Assembly (NCBI RefSeq): GCF_900107255.1 | Contig: NZ_FNPH01000004.1 | Coordinates: 434,001-498,000, forward strand | Source: Micromonospora pattaloongensis | GTDB taxonomy: Bacteria; Actinomycetota; Actinomycetes; Mycobacteriales; Micromonosporaceae | Reading direction: 5' to 3' | DNA: 64,000 bases | Shown: piece by piece, positions 56,502-64,000 of the stretch | How positions within the stretch are numbered: position 1 is the first letter of the stretch | How the letters are laid out: each line of letters begins with the position of its first letter | Notes under the pieces: model-generated | The model's database searches: none | Told to the model about the DNA's origin: nothing | The model's input: the letters and a program-made list of their open reading frames with translations, nothing else | Program-made: the position numbers and the translations under genes

Positions 56502-56966
56502 ATGATGATGCCCGTGTCGAGCAGCGAGGCAGACAACACCCGGACTTTGCGACTGATCGGCTACTGGTGTGAGCCAGGCGAAGAGCACTGGCCCGACGCC
56601 GCGCTTTTCGTGGACCGCGAGGCCGATGTGGCGAGCCAGCGACGGGTAAGCGACTACCTGCGTGGCGGCACGTGGTTCGTGGCTACAGCGGGCCATTCAC
56701 TGTGTCGGCTGTGTGGCACCAGCAATGGATCCACCGAGCTGACCGACGGCAAGTACTTCGTGTGGCCAGAGGGGCTCGCGCACTACATCGACGCGCACAA
56801 CGTGCGACTCCCCAATGAGATCATCGAGCTGATGGATCAATCGCCGGGACCCGTCGACGTGGAAGCGTTCGAGCGTGATGTCCTCGAAACGGAACAGGTT
56901 GTCATCGACATCGCCTGGTGGCTCTCGGTGCGTGGCTCACAGTCCCGAACCCGATCGCAATCCTAA
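56502..56966 (+). CDS. Conserved hypothetical protein with Cys-x2-Cys
   Basis: About 154 residues. Core motifs RLIGYWCEPGEEHWPDA, YLRGGTWFVATAGHSLCRLCG and FVWPEGLAHYIDAHNVRLP occur in an actinomycete family of unknown function that I recall. SLCRLCG may bind metal. The first of three consecutive ATGs is at 56502; GTG 56514 is possible. Upstream TTGACG may be its -35 box. Confidence 0.72.
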   Translation: MMMPVSSSEADNTRTLRLIGYWCEPGEEHWPDAALFVDREADVASQRRVSDYLRGGTWFVATAGHSLCRLCGTSNGSTELTDGKYFVWPEGLAHYIDAHNVRLPNEIIELMDQSPGPVDVEAFERDVLETEQVVIDIAWWLSVRGSQSRTRSQS

Positions 56967-57049
56967 GCGTCAAGCATCCTGCGACGCCGTTCCGGGCGGG
57001 TTCAACCATCATGCGAGACCAGGCATCGCCGGCAGCCGGAGCCGACCCA

Positions 57050-57330
57050 AGTTCAACGCGCGCGTGTGGAAGCCCGCGATCCGTGCGACCGGGATCGAGG
57101 ACACGCGGCACAACGGGATGCACGTGCTCCGGCACACCTACGCGTCGGTTCTCCTCGACGCCGGGGAGAGCGTCAAGGCGCTGTCGGCATACCTCGGCCA
57201 CGCCGACCCCGGCTTCACGCTGCGGGTCTACACGCACCTGTTACCCAGCAGCGAGGATCGGACCCGCCGGGCCATCGACGAAGCCTTCGCCGACGACCCG
57301 GAGACCGGTGACGGCCCGGCGACGGCCTGA
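57050..57330 (+). pseudogene. Tyrosine recombinase (integrase) C-terminal remnant
   Basis: About 92 residues of a phage-type integrase: HVLRHTYASVLLDAGES carries the His-x-x-Arg pair, YLGHADPGFTLRVYTHL the later His and the nucleophile Tyr. The N-terminal DNA-binding part and first catalytic Arg are missing and upstream codons look unrelated. It marks a former integrative element beside metH. Confidence 0.8.
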
Positions 57331-57387
57331 TCACGGTCCAAGGGGCGTTGTCGAGTGCTTCTGCCCAGCTCACAACCCCTCCGCCTG

Positions 57388-60300
57388 CTACTTGGCGTTG
57401 AAGTAGTTGGCGTCCGGGTGGTGCACGACGATCGCGTCGGTGGCCTGCTCCGGCACCAGCTGGAACTCCTCCGACAGCTGCACGCCGATCCGCTCCGCGC
57501 CGAGCAGCTCGACCACCTTCGCCCGGTCCTCCAGGTCCGGGCAGGCCGGGTAGCCGAAGGCGTACCGGCAGCCGCGGTAGTCGGTGCGCAGCAGGCCGGC
57601 GAGGTCGGCCGGGTCGTCGTCGGCGACGGTACGGCCACCGGGCAGCACCAGCTCGCTGCGCACCCGACGGTGCCAGTACTCCGCCAGCGCCTCGGTCAGC
57701 TGCACGGACAACCCGTGCACCTCCAGGTAGTCGCGGTACTCGTTGCGGGCGAACATCTTGGCCGTGTACTCGCTGACCGGCTGGCCGACGGTGACCAGCT
57801 GCAGCGCGACCACGTCGAGCTTGTCGCCCTTCGGCGCGAAGAAGTCGGCGAGGCAGAGCCGCCGCTCCTGCCGCTGCCGCGGGAACCTGAACCGCGCCCG
57901 CTCGGAGTGGCCGTTCTCGTCGAGCACGACAAGATCGTTCCCCTCGGAGTACGCCGGGAAGTAGCCGTAGACGACGGCGGCTTCGAGCACCTTGTCGGCG
58001 GTGAGCCGGTCGAGCCAGTAGCGCAGCCGCGGCCGCCCCTCGGTCTCGACCAGCTCGTCGTACGACGGGCCGTTGCCGCCGCGCGAGCCGCGCAGCCCCC
58101 ACTGGCCGAGGAAGGTGGCGCGCTCGTCGAGCAGGGTGGCGTACTCCGCGAGCGGGATGCCCTTGACCACGCGGGTGCCGAAGAACGGCGGGGTGGGGAT
58201 GTCGACCTCGCGGGCCACGTCGGAGCGGACCGACGCGTCGTCGAGGTCGGGCAGCGCCTCGGAGACCAGGGCGCGCTGCCGTTCCCGGCGCGCCCGGCGC
58301 GCGGCCAGGGCCGCCTCCCGCTCGGGGTCGACGACCGCGGCGCCGCCGCGCTTGGCGGTCATCACCCGGTCCATCAGGGACAGTCCCTCGAAGGCGTCGC
58401 GCGCGTAGTGCACCTGTCCGGGGTAGAGCGACCGCAGGTCGTCCTCGACGTACGCCCGGGTCAGCGCGGCACCGCCGAGCAGCACCGGCCAGCGCTCCGC
58501 GACCCCGCGGGTGATCATCTCCTGGAGGTTCTCCTTCATGATCACAGTGCTCTTGACCAGCAGGCCGGACATGCCGATGGCGTCGGCGCCGTGCTGCTCG
58601 GCGGCCTCCAGGATCGCGCTGATCGGCTGCTTGATGCCGATGTTGACCACGTCGTAGCCGTTGTTGGACAGGATGATGTCCACCAGGTTCTTGCCGATGT
58701 CGTGCACGTCGCCCTTGACCGTGGCGAGCACGATGCGGCCCTTGCCGGCGTCGTCGGCCTTGTCCATGTGCGGCTCGAGATAGGCGACCGCCGTCTTCAT
58801 CACCTCGGCCGACTGCAGCACGAACGGCAGCTGCATCTGCCCGGAGCCGAACAGCTCACCGACGACCTTCATGCCCTCCAGCAGGGTGTCGTTGATGATC
58901 GCCAGCGCGGACCGCTGGGTCAGCGCCGCGTCGAGGTCGGCCTCGAGGCCGTTGCGCTCGCCGTCGATGATGCGCCGCTTGAGCCGCTCGTCCAGCGGCA
59001 GCGCCGCCAACTCCTCGGCGCGGGTCGCCCGCGCGGATGCCGCGTCGACGCCCTCGAACAGCTCGATGAAGCGCTGCACCGGGTCGTACCCCTCGCGGCG
59101 GCGGTCGTAGATCAGGTCGAGGGCGACCTCCCGGTGCTCGTCGGGGATCTTCGACATCGGCAGGATCTTGCTGGCGTGCACGATGGCGCTGGTCAGCCCG
59201 GCCTGCACGCACTCGTGCAGGAAGACCGAGTTGAGCACCTGCCGGGCGGCCGGGTTGAGGCCGAACGAGACGTTGGAGATGCCGAGGGTGAAGTTGACGC
59301 CCGGGTAGCGGCGGGCGATCTCGCGGATCGCCTCGATGGTCTCGATGCCGTCGCGCCGCGTCTCCTCCTGCCCGGTGGCGATCGGGAAGGTCAGCGCGTC
59401 GATCAGGATGTCCGACAAGTGCATCCCCCACCGGCCGGTGAGGTCCTCGATCAGCCGCACCGCCACCCGTACCTTCCACTCGGCGGTGCGGGCCTGACCC
59501 TCCTCGTCGATGAGCAGCGCCACCACCGCGGCGCCGTGCTCCTTGACCACCGGCATCACGCGGGCGTAGCGGGAGTTCGGGCCGTCGCCGTCCTCGAAGT
59601 TGACGGAGTTGACGACGCAGCGCCCGCCGAGCATCTCCAGGCCCGCCTCGATGACGGCCGGCTCGGTGGAGTCCAACATGATCGGCAGCGTCGACGCGGT
59701 GGCGAACCGGCCGGCCAGCTCCCGCATGTCCAGGGTGCCGTCGCGCCCCACGTAGTCGACGCAGAGGTCCAGCAGGTGCGAGCCGTCCCGCGCCTGGCCG
59801 CGCGCGATCTCGACGCACGCCTGCCAGTCGGCGGCGAGCATCGCCTCGCGGAACGCCTTGGAGCCGTTGGCGTTGGTCCGCTCCCCCACCATCAGCACGC
59901 TGGCGTCCTGCGCGAACGGCACGTGGTGGTAGATCGAGGAGACGCCCGGCTCGGGACGCAGCTCGCGCGGGCGGGGCGCGGCGCCGTGCAGCCGCTCGGC
60001 GAGCACCCGGATGTGCTCCGGGGTGGTGCCGCAGCAGCCGCCGACCAGCCCGACGCCGTAGTCGGTGACGAACTGTTCGAGCGCGTCGGCCAGCTCGTCC
60101 GGGGTGAGCGGGAAGTACGCGCCGTCGGCGGTCAGCACGGGCAGCCCGGCGTTGGGCATCACCGACAGCGGGATGCGCGAGTAGCGGGACAGGTAGCGCA
60201 GGTGCTCGCCCATCTCCGCCGGCCCGGTCGAGCAGTTCAGTCCGATCAGGTCCACGCCGAGCGGCTCGATGGCGGTCAACGCCGCGCCGATCTCGCTGCC

Positions 60301-60900
60301 GATCAGCATGGTGCCGGTCGTCTCGACCGCGACGTGGCAGATGATCGGCACCTGCCGGCCCAGCTCGGCCATCGCCCGCTTAGACCCGACCACGGCGGCC
60401 TTGACCTGCAGCAGGTCCTGGCAGGTTTCGATGATGAGCGCGTCGGCGCCGCCGGCGATCAGGCCGCCGGCGTTCTGCGCGTACGCGTCGCGCAGGGTCG
60501 CGTAGCTGGCGTGTCCCAGCGTGGGCAGCTTGGTGCCCGGCCCGATCGAGCCGAGGACGAAGCGCGGCCGCTCCGGCGTCGCGTACGCGTCGGCGGCCTC
60601 GCGGGCCAGCCGGGCGCCCACCTCGGACAGCTCCCAGATCCGGTCCTCGATGCCGTACTCGGCGAGGTTGGGCAGGTTGGCGCCGAAGGTGTTGGTCTCG
60701 ACGCAGTCGGCGCCGGCGGCGAGGTACGCCTCGTGCACACCGCGGACCACGTCCGGACGCGTGACGTTGAGGACCTCGTTGCAGCCCTCGTGGCCCTGGA
60801 AGTCGTCCAGGGTCAGGTCAGCCGCCTGCAGCATCGTGCCCATCGCCCCGTCGGCGATGAGGATCCGGTGGGCGAGCGCGTCAAGCAGGGAAGTCGGCAC
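57388..60900 (-). CDS. metH: Cobalamin-dependent methionine synthase
   Basis: 1170 residues with all four modules: homocysteine domain (zinc Cys in LNCSTGPAEM and GGCCGTTPEH), pterin domain (VGERTNANGSKAF), cobalamin cap and binding domain (GDVHDIGKNLV with the lower axial His, AIGMSGLLVKST), and activation domain to the C-terminus (RYAFGYPACPDLEDRA, HHPDANYFNAK). Methylates homocysteine from methyltetrahydrofolate. GTG 60900 has no spaced Shine-Dalgarno; TAGCCT six bases upstream could be a -10 box for a leaderless mRNA. No B12 riboswitch was recognised upstream. Confidence 0.97.
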   Translation of the reverse strand: MPTSLLDALAHRILIADGAMGTMLQAADLTLDDFQGHEGCNEVLNVTRPDVVRGVHEAYLAAGADCVETNTFGANLPNLAEYGIEDRIWELSEVGARLAREAADAYATPERPRFVLGSIGPGTKLPTLGHASYATLRDAYAQNAGGLIAGGADALIIETCQDLLQVKAAVVGSKRAMAELGRQVPIICHVAVETTGTMLIGSEIGAALTAIEPLGVDLIGLNCSTGPAEMGEHLRYLSRYSRIPLSVMPNAGLPVLTADGAYFPLTPDELADALEQFVTDYGVGLVGGCCGTTPEHIRVLAERLHGAAPRPRELRPEPGVSSIYHHVPFAQDASVLMVGERTNANGSKAFREAMLAADWQACVEIARGQARDGSHLLDLCVDYVGRDGTLDMRELAGRFATASTLPIMLDSTEPAVIEAGLEMLGGRCVVNSVNFEDGDGPNSRYARVMPVVKEHGAAVVALLIDEEGQARTAEWKVRVAVRLIEDLTGRWGMHLSDILIDALTFPIATGQEETRRDGIETIEAIREIARRYPGVNFTLGISNVSFGLNPAARQVLNSVFLHECVQAGLTSAIVHASKILPMSKIPDEHREVALDLIYDRRREGYDPVQRFIELFEGVDAASARATRAEELAALPLDERLKRRIIDGERNGLEADLDAALTQRSALAIINDTLLEGMKVVGELFGSGQMQLPFVLQSAEVMKTAVAYLEPHMDKADDAGKGRIVLATVKGDVHDIGKNLVDIILSNNGYDVVNIGIKQPISAILEAAEQHGADAIGMSGLLVKSTVIMKENLQEMITRGVAERWPVLLGGAALTRAYVEDDLRSLYPGQVHYARDAFEGLSLMDRVMTAKRGGAAVVDPEREAALAARRARRERQRALVSEALPDLDDASVRSDVAREVDIPTPPFFGTRVVKGIPLAEYATLLDERATFLGQWGLRGSRGGNGPSYDELVETEGRPRLRYWLDRLTADKVLEAAVVYGYFPAYSEGNDLVVLDENGHSERARFRFPRQRQERRLCLADFFAPKGDKLDVVALQLVTVGQPVSEYTAKMFARNEYRDYLEVHGLSVQLTEALAEYWHRRVRSELVLPGGRTVADDDPADLAGLLRTDYRGCRYAFGYPACPDLEDRAKVVELLGAERIGVQLSEEFQLVPEQATDAIVVHHPDANYFNAK

Positions 60901-61140
60901 GTCCCTAGGCTAATGCCCGCCGCGCGTGCCACCGATCGCCAAGCTTTGCGCTCCCACATTATGTGATGGGCATCGCTCGACCGTCGGCCTCTGTCGGCCT
61001 GCCCCGGCGTGCCGCCCGGACACGTCCCGGCGGCGGGAAGGCGACGGCGCGGCCACCGGGACGCAACCCGAGCAGGCACGTAGGCTGGCGGATGTGAGGG
61101 ATGAAAGGTATGCCGTGACCATCCGCCGCAAGGAGACGTC
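60901..61140. promoter_or_regulatory. metH / PAC2 divergent control region
   Basis: 240 bases holding both promoters. A perfect 11-bp palindrome CACATTATGTG lies at 60955-60965, unusual against the GC-rich background; a regulator site is possible. No riboswitch core was seen. Confidence 0.45.
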
Positions 61141-62010
61141 GTGAGCGAGTTCGACGGGCTGCCCATGCTGCGCTCGCCGGTGGCGATCGCGGCGTTCGAG
61201 GGGTGGAACGACGCTGCGGACGCGTCGACGGCCGCGGTGGAGCACCTGGAGCAGGTGTGGCAGGCGCGGGAAGTGGCGGCGCTGGACCCGGAGGACTTCT
61301 ACGACTTCCAGGTGAGCCGACCCAACATCACCATGGCCGACGGGGAGACCCGGCGCGTCGAGTGGCCGACCACCCGGTTCATGGTCGCCAGCCCCGAGGG
61401 CACCGAACGGGACGTGGTGCTGATCCGCGGCATCGAGCCGAGCATGCGCTGGCGCACCTTCTGCGAGCAGGTGCTCGAGGTCTGCCACAGCCTGGAGATC
61501 AACCGCGTGGTGCTGCTCGGCGCGCTGCTCGCCGACGTGCCGTACACCCGGCCGCTGCCGATCAGCGGCAGCGCGTCCGACAAGGACGCGGCGGAGCGCT
61601 ATCAGCTGGTGCCGACCCGGTACGACGGCCCGACCGGGATCGTCGGGGTGCTGCAGGACGCGTGCAACCGCGCCGAGGTCGACGCGGTGTCGTTCTGGGT
61701 GCACGTGCCGCACTACGCGAACAACCCGCCCTGCCCGAAGGCGACGCTGGCCCTGCTGCACCGCGTCGAGGAGGTGCTCGACCTGCCGGTGCCCACCGCG
61801 GACCTGGCCGAGGAGGCCGCCGAGTGGGAGCAGCGGGTGCGCACCGCTGCCGAGCAGGACGCCGAGCTCGGCGAGTACGTGCGCGAGCTGGAGGAACGCG
61901 TCGGCGATGAGGGCATCCAGCCGCTGACCGGCGACGAGATCGCCCAGGAGTTCGAGAAGTACCTGCGGCGGCGCGGCGGGTCCGCGGGTCCCACCGCCGG
62001 CTCCTGGTAG
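61141..62010 (+). CDS. PAC2-family protein
   Basis: 289 residues of the PAC2 (proteasome assembly chaperone-like) family: AIAAFEGWNDAADASTAAVE near the N-terminus, LIRGIEPSMRWRTFCEQVLE, LGALLADVPYTRPLPISGS and the C-terminal helical tail. Actinobacterial members occur with proteasome-containing genomes, but their function is not established. GTG 61141 follows AAGGAG. Closed by the hairpin at 62031. Confidence 0.9.
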   Translation: MSEFDGLPMLRSPVAIAAFEGWNDAADASTAAVEHLEQVWQAREVAALDPEDFYDFQVSRPNITMADGETRRVEWPTTRFMVASPEGTERDVVLIRGIEPSMRWRTFCEQVLEVCHSLEINRVVLLGALLADVPYTRPLPISGSASDKDAAERYQLVPTRYDGPTGIVGVLQDACNRAEVDAVSFWVHVPHYANNPPCPKATLALLHRVEEVLDLPVPTADLAEEAAEWEQRVRTAAEQDAELGEYVRELEERVGDEGIQPLTGDEIAQEFEKYLRRRGGSAGPTAGSW

Positions 62011-62030
62011 TCCGCTCCCCCGGTTTCGCC

Positions 62031-62064
62031 AACGGCCCGTCGACCCCCGTCGGCGGGCCGTTTT
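62031..62064 (+). terminator. Intrinsic terminator after the PAC2 gene
   Basis: ACGGCCCG pairs with CGGGCCGT with further pairing toward the loop, followed by TTTT at 62061-62064. Confidence 0.85.
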
Positions 62065-62137
62065 CGCGTGTCGAGTGCGCGGCGCCACACCCCGTAAGGC
62101 ATCCTAGGAGGCTAGGTGTACGAGTGGAGGTGGAGGC

Positions 62138-62929
62138 GTGACGATCAATCCGGGCGCCGCCGAGGTGCCGCACCGGCAGATCGCCGAGCAGCTGCGCGCG
62201 CAGATCCGGCGCGGCGACTGGGCGCCGGGCGAGCGGCTGCCCTCGATCCCGGCGATCGCCGAGATGTTCGGGGTGGCGAAACAGACCGTCCAGCGCACCA
62301 TCGACCAGCTCCGCGTCGAGGGGCTGTTGATCACCAAGCCGGGCTCCGGGACGTACGTCCGGGGCACCCGGCGGCGGCTCAACCGGCTCTCCCGCGGCCG
62401 CTACGGCGGACACCGCGGCTACCACGCGGACCTCGCGGCGCGCTACCGGCAACACCTGGTCGAGGTCGGGCGCGCGCCCGCCCCGCCGGAGGTCGCCGAC
62501 GCGTTCGGCGTCGCCGACGGCACCGAGCTCCTGGTACGCCGCCACATCGTGCGCACCGAGGACTCCCCCGTCGAGGTCGGCGCCTCGTGGTTCCGGGTCG
62601 CCGACGCGGCCGGCACGTCGCTGGAGCGGATGGAGGCGTTCGGGCGTCCGCTGTACCAGGAGGCCGAGGAGGCGATCGGCCGGCCGTACGTCTCCGCCCG
62701 CGACACGATCAGCGCCCGGCAGCCCAGCCGGGAAGAGGCCGAGCTGCTGCAGATCCGCCCCGACACCCCCGTGCTGCACCTGCTGCACGTGGCGTACGAC
62801 GCCGCGCACAAGCCGCTCGAGGTCGCCCAGGCGACCTGGCCGGGCCCGGTGACCACGCTGACCGAGGAGTACCGGATCCCCGCGCCGCAGCCCGACCCGG
62901 ACCCCGATCCGGGCCTGGTGCTCGGGTAA
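62138..62929 (+). CDS. GntR/HutC-family regulator with UTRA domain
   Basis: 263 residues. Winged helix (IAEQLRAQIRRGDWAPGERL, IAEMFGVAKQTVQRTIDQL, ITKPGSGTYV; residues about 12-76) and a C-terminal UTRA ligand domain (TELLVRRHIVRTED to PLEVAQATWPGPVTTLTEEY). Represses until it binds a small effector. GTG 62138 follows GGAGGTGGAGG. No adjacent catabolic operon, so its effector cannot be guessed. Confidence 0.92.
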   Translation: MTINPGAAEVPHRQIAEQLRAQIRRGDWAPGERLPSIPAIAEMFGVAKQTVQRTIDQLRVEGLLITKPGSGTYVRGTRRRLNRLSRGRYGGHRGYHADLAARYRQHLVEVGRAPAPPEVADAFGVADGTELLVRRHIVRTEDSPVEVGASWFRVADAAGTSLERMEAFGRPLYQEAEEAIGRPYVSARDTISARQPSREEAELLQIRPDTPVLHLLHVAYDAAHKPLEVAQATWPGPVTTLTEEYRIPAPQPDPDPDPGLVLG

Positions 62930-62947
62930 CCGCCCAAGGCCGGTCGA

Positions 62948-62965
62948 CGCCGGCGCCCGCCGGCG
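62948..62965. terminator. Short hairpin between convergent genes
   Basis: CGCCGGCG at 62948-62955 repeats as its own reverse complement at 62958-62965, between the GntR and mshC stops. Confidence 0.45.
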
Positions 62966-62971
62966 CCGGGG

Positions 62972-64000
62972 TCAGAGGCGGATGCCGAGCAGCGCGTCGA
63001 CGGTGTCGGCCAGCAGCGCGGGGGCCTCGCGGTCGTCGCCGGAGCCGGCCAGCGCCGCGTCCGCCCACGCGTCCACCACCGCCAACGCGCCCGGCGTGTC
63101 GAGGTCGTCGGCGAGCCGGGCGCGGACCGCGGCCAGCAGCCCGGCGCCGGACGGCCCGGCCGGGGCCGCCGCCGCCTCGCGCCAGCGCGCCAGCCGCTGC
63201 TGCGCGGTCTTGAGCACGTCGTCGGTCCACTGCCGGTCGCCCCGGTAGTGCTCGGCGACGAGCCCCAGCCGCAGCGCCATCGGGTCGACGCCGTCGCCGC
63301 GCAGCCGGGAGACGAAGACCAGGTTGCCCTTGGACTTCGACATCTTCTCGCCGTCCAGGCCGATCATCCCGGCGTGCACGTAGTGCTGGGCGAACGGGGC
63401 CTTGCCGGTCAGCCGCTCGGCGTGCGCCGCCGAGCACTCGTGATGCGGGAAGAGCAGGTCGTTGCCGCCGCCCTGCACGTCGATGGTGTCGCCGAGCAGG
63501 CCGAGCGCGATCACCGTGCACTCGATGTGCCAACCCGGTCGCCCGGGGCCGAGCCGGCCCCCCTCCCAGGCCGGCTCGCCGTCGCGCGCGCCGCGCCACA
63601 GCAGCGGGTCGAGCGGGTCGCGCTTGCCCGCCCGGTCGGGGTCGCCCCCGCGCTCGGCGAAAAAGGCGAGCATCTGGTCGCGGGAGAGGTTGGACTCGTA
63701 GCCGAAGGCCGGCGCGGCGGTGATGTCGAAGTAGACGTCGCCGGTGCCGTCGGAGAGCCGGTAGGCGGCGCCGTCGTCGAGCAGGGCACGGATCTTCTCG
63801 GCGATGGCGGGGATGGACTCCACGGCGCCGACGTAGTGCGCCGGCGGGATCATCCGCAGCGCCTCCATGTCCTCGCGGAACAGCGCGGTCTCCCGCATGC
63901 CGAGCACGACCCAGTCCTCGCCGTCGCGCGCGGCGCGCTCCAGCAGCGGGTCGTCGATGTCGGTCACGTTCTGCACGTACGTCACGGCGTGGCCGGCGTC
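62972..64000 (-). CDS. mshC: Mycothiol ligase MshC (5' end outside window)
   Basis: Joins cysteine to glucosaminyl-inositol in mycothiol synthesis. Cysteinyl-tRNA synthetase-like fold: [18 protein letters not shown] near the visible start, zinc ligands in WHIECTVIA and [12 protein letters not shown], and KMSKSKGN for ATP. It lacks the tRNA-binding tail of CysS. The frame is open to the window edge (five more codons match the family, AGHAVTYVQ), so the first part, with the HIGH-type motif, is missing. Places the organism among mycothiol producers. Confidence 0.95.
   Translation of the reverse strand, partial: DAGHAVTYVQNVTDIDDPLLERAARDGEDWVVLGMRETALFREDMEALRMIPPAHYVGAVESIPAIAEKIRALLDDGAAYRLSDGTGDVYFDITAAPAFGYESNLSRDQMLAFFAERGGDPDRAGKRDPLDPLLWRGARDGEPAWEGGRLGPGRPGWHIECTVIALGLLGDTIDVQGGGNDLLFPHHECSAAHAERLTGKAPFAQHYVHAGMIGLDGEKMSKSKGNLVFVSRLRGDGVDPMALRLGLVAEHYRGDRQWTDDVLKTAQQRLARWREAAAAPAGPSGAGLLAAVRARLADDLDTPGALAVVDAWADAALAGSGDDREAPALLADTVDALLGIRL

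Noticed and set aside
57355-60966. A 1203-codon plus-strand ORF over metH
   Set aside because: Antisense shadow of metH, with no recognisable domain and Arg/Gly/Gln-biased composition.
60901-61140. Cobalamin riboswitch upstream of metH
   Set aside because: I looked for the B12-box core on the minus strand and found nothing matching; only a palindrome remains.

Overview
The window is high-GC DNA (roughly 70% or more) with actinomycete codon use. GTG and TTG starts are common, and the gene content includes a mycothiol ligase (mshC), an SCO4848-type membrane protein, a ClpC2 homologue, a PAC2 protein and SARP and XRE regulators. This points to an actinomycete, most likely Micromonosporaceae (family placement is inference).

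Layout. 0-23.6 kb is mostly ordinary chromosome: a NarL-type response regulator (5' end off the window), a MacB-like ABC/FtsX efflux pair, HAD phosphatase, a 40-residue small protein, DUF2267, an anchored Pro-rich protein, an Eis-like acetyltransferase, a PabA-PabB fusion, a C39-like secreted peptidase, several alpha/beta hydrolases, a GH3 lipoprotein, clpC2 with two palindromic operators over a leaderless promoter, an RNase II/R enzyme, an MHS transporter and an exported peptidase-C15-like protein with Ser in place of the catalytic Cys. 23.7-28.6 kb is a divergent arsenic island (arsR-acr3-arsC against arsO-MFS). 28.8-34.4 kb is accessory DNA: XRE regulator, two small genes, Nudix hydrolase, an intact IS30-family element and a gene ended by it.

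The main find is 34.4-51.7 kb. Eight co-directional, tightly packed minus-strand genes (47814 down to 34375) encode a ScoE/Rv0097-type non-haem iron isonitrile synthase, P450, FcoT/ScoD-type enzyme, free ACP, a fully reducing single-module type I PKS (KS-AT-DH-ER-KR-ACP), a ketosynthase with the catalytic Cys but neither catalytic His, an acyl ligase (ScoC/FadD10-like, interrupted by a one-base frameshift) and an alpha/beta hydrolase. In known isonitrile lipopeptide clusters the ScoB-E set feeds an NRPS; no NRPS is present here and a PKS takes its place. A separate complete FabH (KAS III) lies just upstream behind a strong terminator. Isonitrile-epoxide fatty acids of the amycomicin/aerocyanidin type are known and amycomicin is reported to hit FabH, so I propose a related isonitrile polyketide-lipid pathway with FabH as possible self-resistance. 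A SARP regulator and a PlsC-like acyltransferase flank it. Next to fabH, 5'-truncated fabF and SDR pieces meet head-to-head, marking a rearrangement or a misjoin.

51.8-57.3 kb holds a decayed P450, a four-gene type VII-secretion-like operon without an ATPase, a DHFR-like reductase, two hypothetical genes and a tyrosine-integrase remnant. 57.4-64 kb returns to core chromosome: metH, PAC2, GntR/UTRA regulator and mshC (5' end off the window). No rRNA, tRNA or CRISPR array was recognised.
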